This document shows positions 1 through 6,106 of a stretch of DNA of 13,708 nucleotides, piece by piece (position 1 is the first letter of the stretch; every line of letters starts with the position of its first letter). The notes beneath the pieces were generated by a model. The model was not told where the DNA came from, made no database searches, and saw only the letters and a program-made list of their open reading frames with translations. Origin of the DNA: Deltaproteobacteria bacterium (GTDB lineage Bacteria > Chloroflexota > Dehalococcoidia > Dehalococcoidales > BS750m-G39); NCBI GenBank assembly GCA_013202445.1, contig JABMRW010000058.1, positions 1 through 13,708 of the forward strand. Reading direction: 5' to 3'. Position numbers and translations under genes: made by a program.

Positions 1-175
1 AATCTCTTAAACCCTTCCCCCATTGAGAAGAAATTAATAGAAGTATCACTTCTGTAGGGCGGGCTGAGTAGGAAGAAGAACGCACGCCCTCTAAAAGTGG
101 GAGGAGTGGGGGTAAAACCCCCCAGAAAGGAGAGTAAAGAGAGGTGAAACCTCTATTGGGCGGGAGGGTGGGAAA
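1..175. repeat. Left partial copy of a MITE-like palindromic repeat element
   Basis: This gene-free stretch has ordered repeat structure. Positions 2-61 match 13652-13708 in the same orientation with about 80% identity and a 3-base gap, including 17 identical bases (37-53). Within that block AGAAGT and ACTTCT (39-53) form an inverted repeat around ATC. Further on are a TGGGGG/CCCCCA hairpin (107-124), an AGAGGT-GAA-ACCTCT hairpin (140-154) and a G-quadruplex motif (158-172). The hairpin plus G-quadruplex end resembles the inverted sequence of 13611-13650, so the two window ends appear to be complementary parts of one element of about 215-220 bases with imperfect terminal inverted repeats. No open reading frame for a transposase is present. 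Being a non-autonomous mobile element is an inference; it could instead be a structured intergenic repeat of unknown origin. Confidence 0.6.
158..172 (+). other. Perfect G-quadruplex motif (G3N1G3N1G3N1G3)
   Basis: The sequence GGGCGGGAGGGTGGG has four runs of three G separated by single bases. This class is known to fold into very stable parallel G-quadruplexes. It directly follows the 140-154 hairpin and lies about 180 bases upstream of the purL start and upstream of its predicted promoter. A second copy of the arrangement occurs on the minus strand at 13614-13630. Folding in the cell is not shown by sequence. Confidence 0.75.
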
Positions 176-281
176 TAGAACCAACGCTAAAAACCGGGTT
201 AGTCCCCCCCCCTTTTTAATTTTTGATTAAGGAAGCCCCACCCCAAAAATGCTCTACCCCTAAATTTCTCTCTTTTACATA

Positions 282-307
282 GCCGGAAAAACTTGTGATT
301 ATCCGGC
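282..307. promoter_or_regulatory. Inverted repeat overlapping the purL promoter
   Basis: GCCGGA (282-287) and TCCGGC (302-307) form a perfect 6-base inverted repeat with a 14-base spacer. The spacer contains the predicted -35 box of the purL promoter. The position suits a repressor site, perhaps for purine control, but I recognise no known operator and a chance palindrome is possible. Confidence 0.3.
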
Positions 308-321
308 GGTAATAGTAGAAT
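293..321 (+). promoter_or_regulatory. Predicted sigma-70-type promoter of purLQ
   Basis: TTGTGA (293-298) and TAGAAT (316-321) match the -35 and -10 consensus at 4 of 6 and 5 of 6 positions, separated by 17 bases. Transcription would start near 328 and give a leader of about 24 bases carrying the G-rich ribosome binding site just before the TTG start of purL. Confidence 0.5.
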
Positions 322-351
322 ATATCCTAGAAAAGCTAGCAAGGGGGGTTA

Positions 352-3204
352 TTGTCCCGGGTTGAAGTCTCAGTAAAGCCCAGCCTCCCCGACCCTCGCG
401 GGGAAGCATTAAAAGCCGATATCCGCGACCTCGGCATTGGTACCGTCCAGCAAGTCAGGGTCAGCGATGTCTATCTGCTGGAAGGGGACTTAAGCCGGAA
501 AGAGCTGGAAACAATCTGCCGGCAGCTGCTGGCTGACCCCGTAGTTGAAGATTACTCCACCGCAGAATCACCCCCCACCCCACCGGACGCCCACGCCGTT
601 GAAGTTGCCTATAACCCCGGCGTGATGGACCCGGTCGAAGAAAGCGTCAGCAAAGGCATCCTCGACCTGGGCGTAAAGCACATTGATTCGGTCAAAACGG
701 CCAAGAAATATTATCTATCGGGCAATCTTTCCGCCAGCGATATTGAGCTTATCTCCAGCAAACTGCTGGTCAACAGCGTCATTCAGCACGTGGTCACCAG
801 CGGGGAAAAGGCGGCGCTGCCCCCGGCCAGCTACAGCTTCTCTCTGGAAAAGGTTGAACTGCTCACCCTGGATGACGGCGGATTAACCGAGCTGGGACGG
901 GAAAAACTGGAGCTGAATCTGGACGAGCTAAAGCAAATTCAGGGCTACTTCGCCAGGATAGGCCGTAACCCCACCGATATTGAGCTGGAAACCCTGGCCC
1001 AGACCTGGTCGGAGCACTGCAAGCACAAGACCTTCAGTTCCAGGATAAGGCTGGGCGAAGAAGTCATTGATAACCTGCTGAAGAGCACGGTGATGCGGGT
1101 GACCGAAAAGCTGGCCAAGCCCTGGTGCCTTTCCACCTTCAAGGACAACTCCGGAGTCATAGACTTCGACGGCCGCTACGCCTTATGTTTTAAGGTTGAG
1201 ACCCATAACCACCCCTCCGCCATCGAGCCCTACGGCGGGGCCTCCACCGGGCTGGGCGGGGTAATCCGCGACCCGCTGGGCACCGGCCTGGGGTCGAAAC
1301 CAATTGCCAACACCGATGTATTCTGCTTTGCCCCTCCCGATTTCCCCCATGATAAATTACCCCCCGGCATCCTCCACCCCCGCCGTATTCTCAAAGGGGT
1401 GCGGGCCGGCGTGGCCGACTACGGCAATAGAATGGGCATCCCCACCGTCAACGGGGCAATCCTCTTTGACGATAGGTATTTAGGCAACCCGGTGGTGATG
1501 TGCGGGACTATAGGCATAATGCCCAAAGAGGCCGCCCAGATGGGCCGGCAAAAGCCGGGTGACCTGGTGGTCGTGGTGGGGGGCAGGACGGGGCGGGACG
1601 GCATTCACGGCGTCACCTTCGCCTCGGCGCTGCTCACCGGAGAATCTGAAGAGACCTCGGCCAGCTCGGTCCAGATTGGCAACGCCATCACCGAAAAAAA
1701 GATGATTGATGTCCTGCTCAAGGCCAGGGAGCGGGGCCTATACCGGCGTATCACCGACTGCGGCGGCGGCGGGCTCTCCTCGGCGGTGGGGGAAATGGCC
1801 GCCGAAACCGGCGTAAAGGTAGACCTGGAAAAGGTGCCGCTTAAATACTCCGGCCTCTCCTACCGGGAGATATGGCTCTCCGAATCGCAGGAGAGGATGC
1901 TGCTGGCGGTGCCCCCGGAATCGGCTAAAGAGCTTATTGGCCTCTTTGCCAGCGAGGATGTGGAAGCCACCGTCATCGGCCAATTTACCAGTGATAGGCA
2001 CTTAAAGCTTTTATATCAGGATAATTTAGTGTGTGACCTTGACATGGAATTTTTACACCACGGCCTGCCCCAATCGGAAAGGAAAGCGGTCTGGCAGCCG
2101 GTAAAACATTCTGAGCCCGACTTTGCCGAGCCGCCCGACCTGGCCGAAGACCTGAAGAGAATTTTGGGCTCGTGGAACGTCTGCAGCAAGGAGTGGGTCA
2201 TCCGCCAGTATGACCACGAGGTGCAGGGGGGCAGTATTCTCAAACCCCTGTCAGGCATAAACAATGACGGCCCCGGCGATGCCGCCATTGTCCGCCCCCT
2301 GCTTGATTCCGACCGTGGGGTGATTATCGCCTGCGGCATCAACCCCAAGTACGGGGACATTGACCCCTACTGGATGGCGGCCTCGGCGGTAGACGAAGCG
2401 CTCCGGCAGATTATCGCCGTCGGCGGCAATCTTAAAAGAGTGGCCCTGCTGGACAACTTCAGCTGGGGCAACCCGGAAAAGCCGGACCGGCTCGGCGGCC
2501 TGGTGCGGGCGGCGCAGGGCTGCGCCGATATAGCTTTGGCCTACGGGGCGCCTTTTATTTCGGGCAAGGACAGCCTCTACAACGAGTACCAGACGGGGAC
2601 GGAAAGTATCTGTATTCCCCCCACCCTGCTCATCTCGGCCATGGCGGTGATGGAAGATGTCTCCAAAGCAGTCTCGATGGACTGCAAAAAAGAAGGTGAC
2701 TTAATATATATCGTCGGAACGACCTGTGACGAGTTGGGCGGCTCGCACTACTACGGCCTTCACGGCGCTATCGGCAACCAGGTGCCCAGGGTCAACCCGG
2801 AAAAGGGCAAAAAGCTGATGGACAGCTTAAGCGCCGCCACGGAAAAGGGCCTGGTAAAGGCCTGCCACGATTTGAGCGAGGGGGGCATCGGTGTGGCGGC
2901 GGCGGAGATGGCCTTCGCCGGAGGGCTGGGGATAACGCTTCACCTGGATAAAGTGCCTCTGGGTGAAGCCATCGCCCGCAATGACACTATTCTCTTCTCC
3001 GAATCAAATACCCGCTTCCTTGCAGAGGTAGCCCCCGAAGACAGGGAACGCTTTGAGCAGGCAATGAAAGGGATAACTTTTGCCGCCACCGGAGAGGTGA
3101 ACAAGAGCGATAAGCTTGAAGTTTATGGCCTCAAAGGGGAAAAAATAGTGGCCGCCCCTCTGGCGGAACTAAAAGAAGCCTGGCAGAAGCCGCTGGGCTG
3201 GTAG
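352..3204 (+). CDS. purL: Phosphoribosylformylglycinamidine synthase, PurL with two N-terminal PurS-like domains
   Basis: Cytoplasmic ATP-dependent enzyme converting FGAR to FGAM in purine synthesis, using ammonia delivered by the glutaminase PurQ. The 950 residues start with two PurS-like repeats (about 3-70 and 82-149), followed by the PurL core. The core shows the linker motif WSEHCKHKTF (219-228), the substrate/ATP segment with KVETHNHPSAIEPYGGAS (281-298), GGRTGRDGIHGVTFAS (410-425), TDCGGGGLSS (468-477) and SGKDSLYNEY near 737. Bacillus-type PurL is about 740 residues with separate PurS; the E. coli enzyme is about 1300 and includes the glutaminase. This is an intermediate form. The TTG start is preceded by AAGGGGGG; an in-frame TAG at 337-339 blocks a longer protein, and the next ATG would remove the first PurS-like domain. 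purQ follows after 6 bases. Confidence 0.95.
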   Translation: MSRVEVSVKPSLPDPRGEALKADIRDLGIGTVQQVRVSDVYLLEGDLSRKELETICRQLLADPVVEDYSTAESPPTPPDAHAVEVAYNPGVMDPVEESVSKGILDLGVKHIDSVKTAKKYYLSGNLSASDIELISSKLLVNSVIQHVVTSGEKAALPPASYSFSLEKVELLTLDDGGLTELGREKLELNLDELKQIQGYFARIGRNPTDIELETLAQTWSEHCKHKTFSSRIRLGEEVIDNLLKSTVMRVTEKLAKPWCLSTFKDNSGVIDFDGRYALCFKVETHNHPSAIEPYGGASTGLGGVIRDPLGTGLGSKPIANTDVFCFAPPDFPHDKLPPGILHPRRILKGVRAGVADYGNRMGIPTVNGAILFDDRYLGNPVVMCGTIGIMPKEAAQMGRQKPGDLVVVVGGRTGRDGIHGVTFASALLTGESEETSASSVQIGNAITEKKMIDVLLKARERGLYRRITDCGGGGLSSAVGEMAAETGVKVDLEKVPLKYSGLSYREIWLSESQERMLLAVPPESAKELIGLFASEDVEATVIGQFTSDRHLKLLYQDNLVCDLDMEFLHHGLPQSERKAVWQPVKHSEPDFAEPPDLAEDLKRILGSWNVCSKEWVIRQYDHEVQGGSILKPLSGINNDGPGDAAIVRPLLDSDRGVIIACGINPKYGDIDPYWMAASAVDEALRQIIAVGGNLKRVALLDNFSWGNPEKPDRLGGLVRAAQGCADIALAYGAPFISGKDSLYNEYQTGTESICIPPTLLISAMAVMEDVSKAVSMDCKKEGDLIYIVGTTCDELGGSHYYGLHGAIGNQVPRVNPEKGKKLMDSLSAATEKGLVKACHDLSEGGIGVAAAEMAFAGGLGITLHLDKVPLGEAIARNDTILFSESNTRFLAEVAPEDRERFEQAMKGITFAATGEVNKSDKLEVYGLKGEKIVAAPLAELKEAWQKPLGW

Positions 3205-3210
3205 AGATAG

Positions 3211-3975
3211 ATGGCTAAAGTAAAGACATTAATCTTAAGGGCTCCGGGGACAAACTGCGACGAGGAGACAACCTTTGCCTTCGAGCAGGCCGGCTCAGCG
3301 GTAGAACTGGCCCATATCAACCGGCTCGTCGGCGGCGATACATCCCTCTCCCGCTACCAGATAGTGGTCATACCCGGCGGCTTCACCTACGGCGATGACA
3401 TTTCCGGGGGCAAGATTCTGGCCAACGAACTGAAATTAAAGCTGGGTGGTGACATCCAGCGTTTTGTCGAACGGGGCGGGCTGATACTGGGCATCTGTAA
3501 CGGCTTTCAGGTGCTGGTGAAAGCGGGCATCCTGCCTCCTGTAGAGAACGGCCAGCGGCTGACCCTGTCCGGCAACGATTCCAACCGCTTTGAGTGCCGC
3601 TGGGTCTACCTGCAAATAGACCCAAAAAGCCCCTGTATCTTTACTAAAGGAATCAGCGCCATGTATCTCCCCATAGCCCACGGCGAGGGCAAGATAATGG
3701 CGGAAAAGGAAACGCTGGATAAACTTAATGTGGTGGCGCGCTACGCCGATGAGAAGGGCGATATTAAAGCCGGCTATCCCCACAACCCCAACGGCTCGGC
3801 GGATAACATCGCCGGTATCTGTGACGCCACCGGGCGCATCTTCTCCCTGATGCCCCACCCCGAGCGCTTCATCCGCTGGACCCAGCACCCGCGCTGGACG
3901 CGAGAAGCACCGAGGCAGCATGGAGACGGCCTTGGCATTTTCCTAAACGCCGTGGACTGGGTCAAGCACAGCTAA
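3211..3975 (+). CDS. purQ: FGAM synthase glutaminase subunit PurQ
   Basis: Class I glutamine amidotransferase of 254 residues that hydrolyses glutamine and passes ammonia to PurL. The nucleophile is Cys96 in GICNGFQ (94-100); the other triad residues are His216 and Glu218 in MPHPERF. The N-terminal LRAPGTNCDEE and the PGGFTYGDDISGG segment (55-67) are typical of PurQ. It begins 6 bases after the purL stop with only a weak GAGAT-like ribosome binding site, so translation is probably coupled to purL. The pair supplies all parts of the FGAM synthase complex, since the PurS function is fused to PurL. It ends 16 bases before a strong terminator. Confidence 0.96.
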   Translation: MAKVKTLILRAPGTNCDEETTFAFEQAGSAVELAHINRLVGGDTSLSRYQIVVIPGGFTYGDDISGGKILANELKLKLGGDIQRFVERGGLILGICNGFQVLVKAGILPPVENGQRLTLSGNDSNRFECRWVYLQIDPKSPCIFTKGISAMYLPIAHGEGKIMAEKETLDKLNVVARYADEKGDIKAGYPHNPNGSADNIAGICDATGRIFSLMPHPERFIRWTQHPRWTREAPRQHGDGLGIFLNAVDWVKHS

Positions 3976-3991
3976 AAAGGGTTAAAAAGAG

Positions 3992-4023
3992 AAGGGGCTG
4001 GGATTTCATCCCAGCCCCTTTTT
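3992..4023. terminator. Bidirectional rho-independent terminator between purQ and trpB2
   Basis: A perfect 13-base-pair stem (3992-4004 with 4008-4020) closes a TTC triloop. A run of five T (4019-4023) follows on the plus strand and TTCTCTTTTT on the minus strand. It sits between the convergent stops of purQ (3975) and the tryptophan synthase gene (4041), so it can end both transcripts. Confidence 0.93.
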
Positions 4024-4040
4024 GACTAATTAAAACGGTA

Positions 4041-5420
4041 TTATAGCGATACCTGGGGTAGTTCCGCCTGGGCTTTTCTTACTTCTTCCTCGGGATAGGC
4101 GTAATCCACCAGTTCACCCGACAGGTATTTCTCATAGGACGACAGGTCAAAGTGCCCGTGTCCGCTATGGGCAATGAGTATGGTCTTGGACTTACCCTCT
4201 TCCCGACACTTAAGGGCTTCATCAATAGCTACCTTAAGGTCGTGGTTGGCCTCGGGGGCGCTGATAATACCCTCGGTGCGGGCAAACTGAACCCCGGCCT
4301 CAAAGACCTTGGTCTGAGGCACCGCCTGGGCTTCAACAAAACCCAGCCGATGGAGGTGACAGATGATGGGCGCCATGCCGTGGTAGCGCAGCCCGCCGGC
4401 GTGAATCGGGGGCGGAATAAAACCATGCCCCAGGGTATACATCTTGACGATAGGGCCAAGGCCGACGGCGTCGCCGTAGTCAAAGGCATACAGCCCCTTG
4501 GTCACGGTGGGACAGCTTTCCGGCTCGACGCAGATGATGCGCAGGTCTTTCTTCTTGCCGCTGAGCTTATCCCGAATCCAGGGCAGGAATTGGCCGGCGA
4601 AGTTGGAGCCGCCGCCGATACAGCCTACGATAATATCGGGATAGGCATCGGCCATCTCCATCTGCTTGCGGGTCTCCTCGCCGATGATGGTCTGGTGAAG
4701 CAGAACGTGGTTAACCACGCTGCCCAGGGAGTAGTGGGTGTCCTCCCGGCTGACGGCATCCTCCACCGCCTCGCTGATAGCCAGACCAAGACTGCCGGGG
4801 CAATCGGGCCACTTGGCCAGCATATCCCGCCCCACCTTGGTATCCGGGCTGGGGCTGGGAACGCAGTTAGCCCCCCACACCTCCATGGCGATGCGCCGGT
4901 AGGGCTTCTGGTCATAACTAATCCTGACCATATAGACCTTAATTTCTATATCAAATAGTGTCCCGGCGAAGGCCAGGGCGCTGCCCCACTGACCGGCGCC
5001 AGTCTCGGTGGCTATACGCTTTATGCCTTCCTGCTTGTTGTAGTAGGCCTGGGCTACCGCTGTATTGGGCTTATGGCTACCCGCCTGGTTGGTCCCTTCG
5101 TATTTATAGAAAATCTTGGCGGGCGTATCCAGGGCTTTCTCCAACCGGTAGGCCCGGTGCAAAACCGTGGGCCGCCAGGTTCGGTAAATCTCCAGCACCT
5201 CATCAGGGATTTCGATATAGCGGTCGGTGGTATTTACCTCCTGCATGATGCACTCCATGGGGAACAAGGCATGCATGAACTCCGGGGTCGCCGGCTGTTT
5301 GGTCATCGGGTTCAAGGTCGGCGGCAGCGGCTCGGGCAGATCAGGCTGGACGTTATACCAGTGGGTCGGCATGTCCTTCTGGTCGAGAAAATACATTGCT
5401 TTGTTGAATTTCTTGGCCAT
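4041..5420 (-). CDS. trpB: TrpB2-type tryptophan synthase beta chain (PLP enzyme)
   Basis: Pyridoxal-phosphate enzyme of 459 residues, expected to join indole and serine to form tryptophan. It shows the TrpB2 pattern: a long N-terminal extension with TLNPMT and the FP.ECI segment (about 35-60), the PLP lysine in GSHKPNTA (Lys117), the catalytic glutamate in ETGAGQWG (139-146), the phosphate-binding loop GCIGGGSN (266-273) and HSGHGHFD (418-425) for the PLP ring. Standard TrpB is about 400 residues and is usually beside trpA; no trpA or other trp gene is here. TrpB2 proteins are known to work with free indole and bind TrpA weakly or not at all. AAAGGAGG lies 5 bases before the ATG, a very strong site. 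Another beta-replacement reaction cannot be excluded. Confidence 0.93.
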   Translation of the reverse strand: MAKKFNKAMYFLDQKDMPTHWYNVQPDLPEPLPPTLNPMTKQPATPEFMHALFPMECIMQEVNTTDRYIEIPDEVLEIYRTWRPTVLHRAYRLEKALDTPAKIFYKYEGTNQAGSHKPNTAVAQAYYNKQEGIKRIATETGAGQWGSALAFAGTLFDIEIKVYMVRISYDQKPYRRIAMEVWGANCVPSPSPDTKVGRDMLAKWPDCPGSLGLAISEAVEDAVSREDTHYSLGSVVNHVLLHQTIIGEETRKQMEMADAYPDIIVGCIGGGSNFAGQFLPWIRDKLSGKKKDLRIICVEPESCPTVTKGLYAFDYGDAVGLGPIVKMYTLGHGFIPPPIHAGGLRYHGMAPIICHLHRLGFVEAQAVPQTKVFEAGVQFARTEGIISAPEANHDLKVAIDEALKCREEGKSKTILIAHSGHGHFDLSSYEKYLSGELVDYAYPEEEVRKAQAELPQVSL

Positions 5421-5492
5421 TTTTCCTCCTTTGCTTTTTGGTTTCTAATTTATTTAAAAAACCTTGTGCATTTTAAGGGGCAGTTGATGCCG

Positions 5493-5522
5493 ATAATACA
5501 ACCTGCGGCACTGGGCTGTCAA
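5493..5522 (-). promoter_or_regulatory. Predicted promoter of the trpB2 gene
   Basis: On the minus strand, TTGACA (5522-5517, perfect -35) is followed after 18 bases by TATTAT (5498-5493, 5 of 6 to -10). Transcription would start near 5486, giving a leader of about 66 bases that includes the AAAGGAGG ribosome site. Confidence 0.65.
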
Positions 5523-5526
5523 GCCC
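5513..5526. promoter_or_regulatory. Palindrome over the trpB2 -35 box
   Basis: GGGCT-GTCA-AGCCC is a perfect 5-base inverted repeat covering the -35 hexamer of the trpB2 promoter. The placement suits an operator, but the motif is short and I know no matching regulator. Confidence 0.3.
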
Positions 5527-5554
5527 GAACTTTATGTGCCGGGTAGTATAGCGG

Positions 5555-5583
5555 TTGCATAGACAGGCTCACTGGCCTATAAT
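5555..5583 (+). promoter_or_regulatory. Predicted promoter of nuoEFG-like operon, near-leaderless
   Basis: A perfect TATAAT (5578-5583) is preceded by TTGCAT (5555-5560, first three bases match) with a 17-base spacer. The expected transcript start is near 5588-5591, only 6-9 bases before the ATG at 5597. No ribosome binding site precedes that ATG, which agrees with translation of a leaderless or nearly leaderless mRNA. Confidence 0.6.
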
Positions 5584-5596
5584 TTCCACTAGTACG

Positions 5597-6106
5597 ATGG
5601 CAACTACTAAGGAAAAGACCAAAATCACAGAGCAAACCAGGCGCATCTTAAGCCGCTTTAGCCGCAAAAGAGGCAATCTTATCCCCACCCTGCAAAAGGT
5701 ACAGGAAGAGCTGGGCTACCTGCCCCGCGAAGCCATGCTGGAGGTCGCCCGATTTCTGGATATACCGGAGATAGACGTCTACGGCGTGGTCACCTTCTAC
5801 AACCAGTTCCGGCTCAACCCCCCGGGGAAACACTCGATAAGGGTATGTCTGGGCACTGCCTGCCATATGAAGGGCGGTTACATAACACTGGACGCCTGGA
5901 AGAGAAGGCTCTCTATTGACCGGGGGCAGACCACCACCGACCGCGAGTTTGACCTGGATACGGTGGCCTGCGTCGGCTGCTGCGTCATGGCGCCGGTAAC
6001 CGTGGTAGACGATAAACCCGCAGGTCAGGTGGAGCCGACCAAAGTAGACGGCATTCTTCTCTCATTTGAGCGGGAGAGGAAAAAGCGGGGCAAAAAGAAA
6101 CGGTGA
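5597..6106 (+). CDS. nuoE: NuoE/HydC-like 24 kDa [2Fe-2S] subunit
   Basis: Thioredoxin-fold [2Fe-2S] protein of 169 residues, the small electron-transfer subunit of NADH-oxidising diaphorase modules (complex I, NAD-linked hydrogenases and formate dehydrogenases). Cluster ligands are Cys84 and Cys89 in CLGTACHMKG and Cys125 and Cys129 in CVGCC; the extra Cys128 is not part of the usual pattern. The helical N-terminal part contains LGYLPREA (39-46) and IDVYGVVTFYNQF (59-71). The frame is open upstream to a TTG at 5555, but that codon lies inside the predicted -35 box, so the ATG at 5597 is preferred despite lacking a Shine-Dalgarno site. The C-terminus is lysine/arginine rich. The stop overlaps the next gene's start (GTGA). 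Confidence 0.92.
   Translation: MATTKEKTKITEQTRRILSRFSRKRGNLIPTLQKVQEELGYLPREAMLEVARFLDIPEIDVYGVVTFYNQFRLNPPGKHSIRVCLGTACHMKGGYITLDAWKRRLSIDRGQTTTDREFDLDTVACVGCCVMAPVTVVDDKPAGQVEPTKVDGILLSFERERKKRGKKKR

Noticed and set aside
204..212. Nine-C run and other homopolymers as phase-variation sites
   Set aside because: The run at 204-212 is outside any gene and the eight-G run near 13583 lies upstream of the preferred start, so slippage would not switch a reading frame; run lengths may also carry sequencing error.
1..351. A riboswitch or small RNA upstream of purL
   Set aside because: The predicted leader is only about 24 bases, and the upstream hairpins belong to the repeat element; no purine, PreQ1 or THF riboswitch core was recognised.
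4152..4958. Long open frame on the plus strand (268 codons) opposite trpB2
   Set aside because: It is antisense to a clearly conserved enzyme, has low-complexity Gly/Ala/Leu/Asp-rich composition typical of reverse-complemented GC-rich genes, and no ribosome site or family motif.
5555..5596. Fourteen-residue N-terminal extension of the NuoE-like protein
   Set aside because: Its TTG start overlaps the predicted -35 box and the extension has no family similarity; the ATG at 5597 is better.
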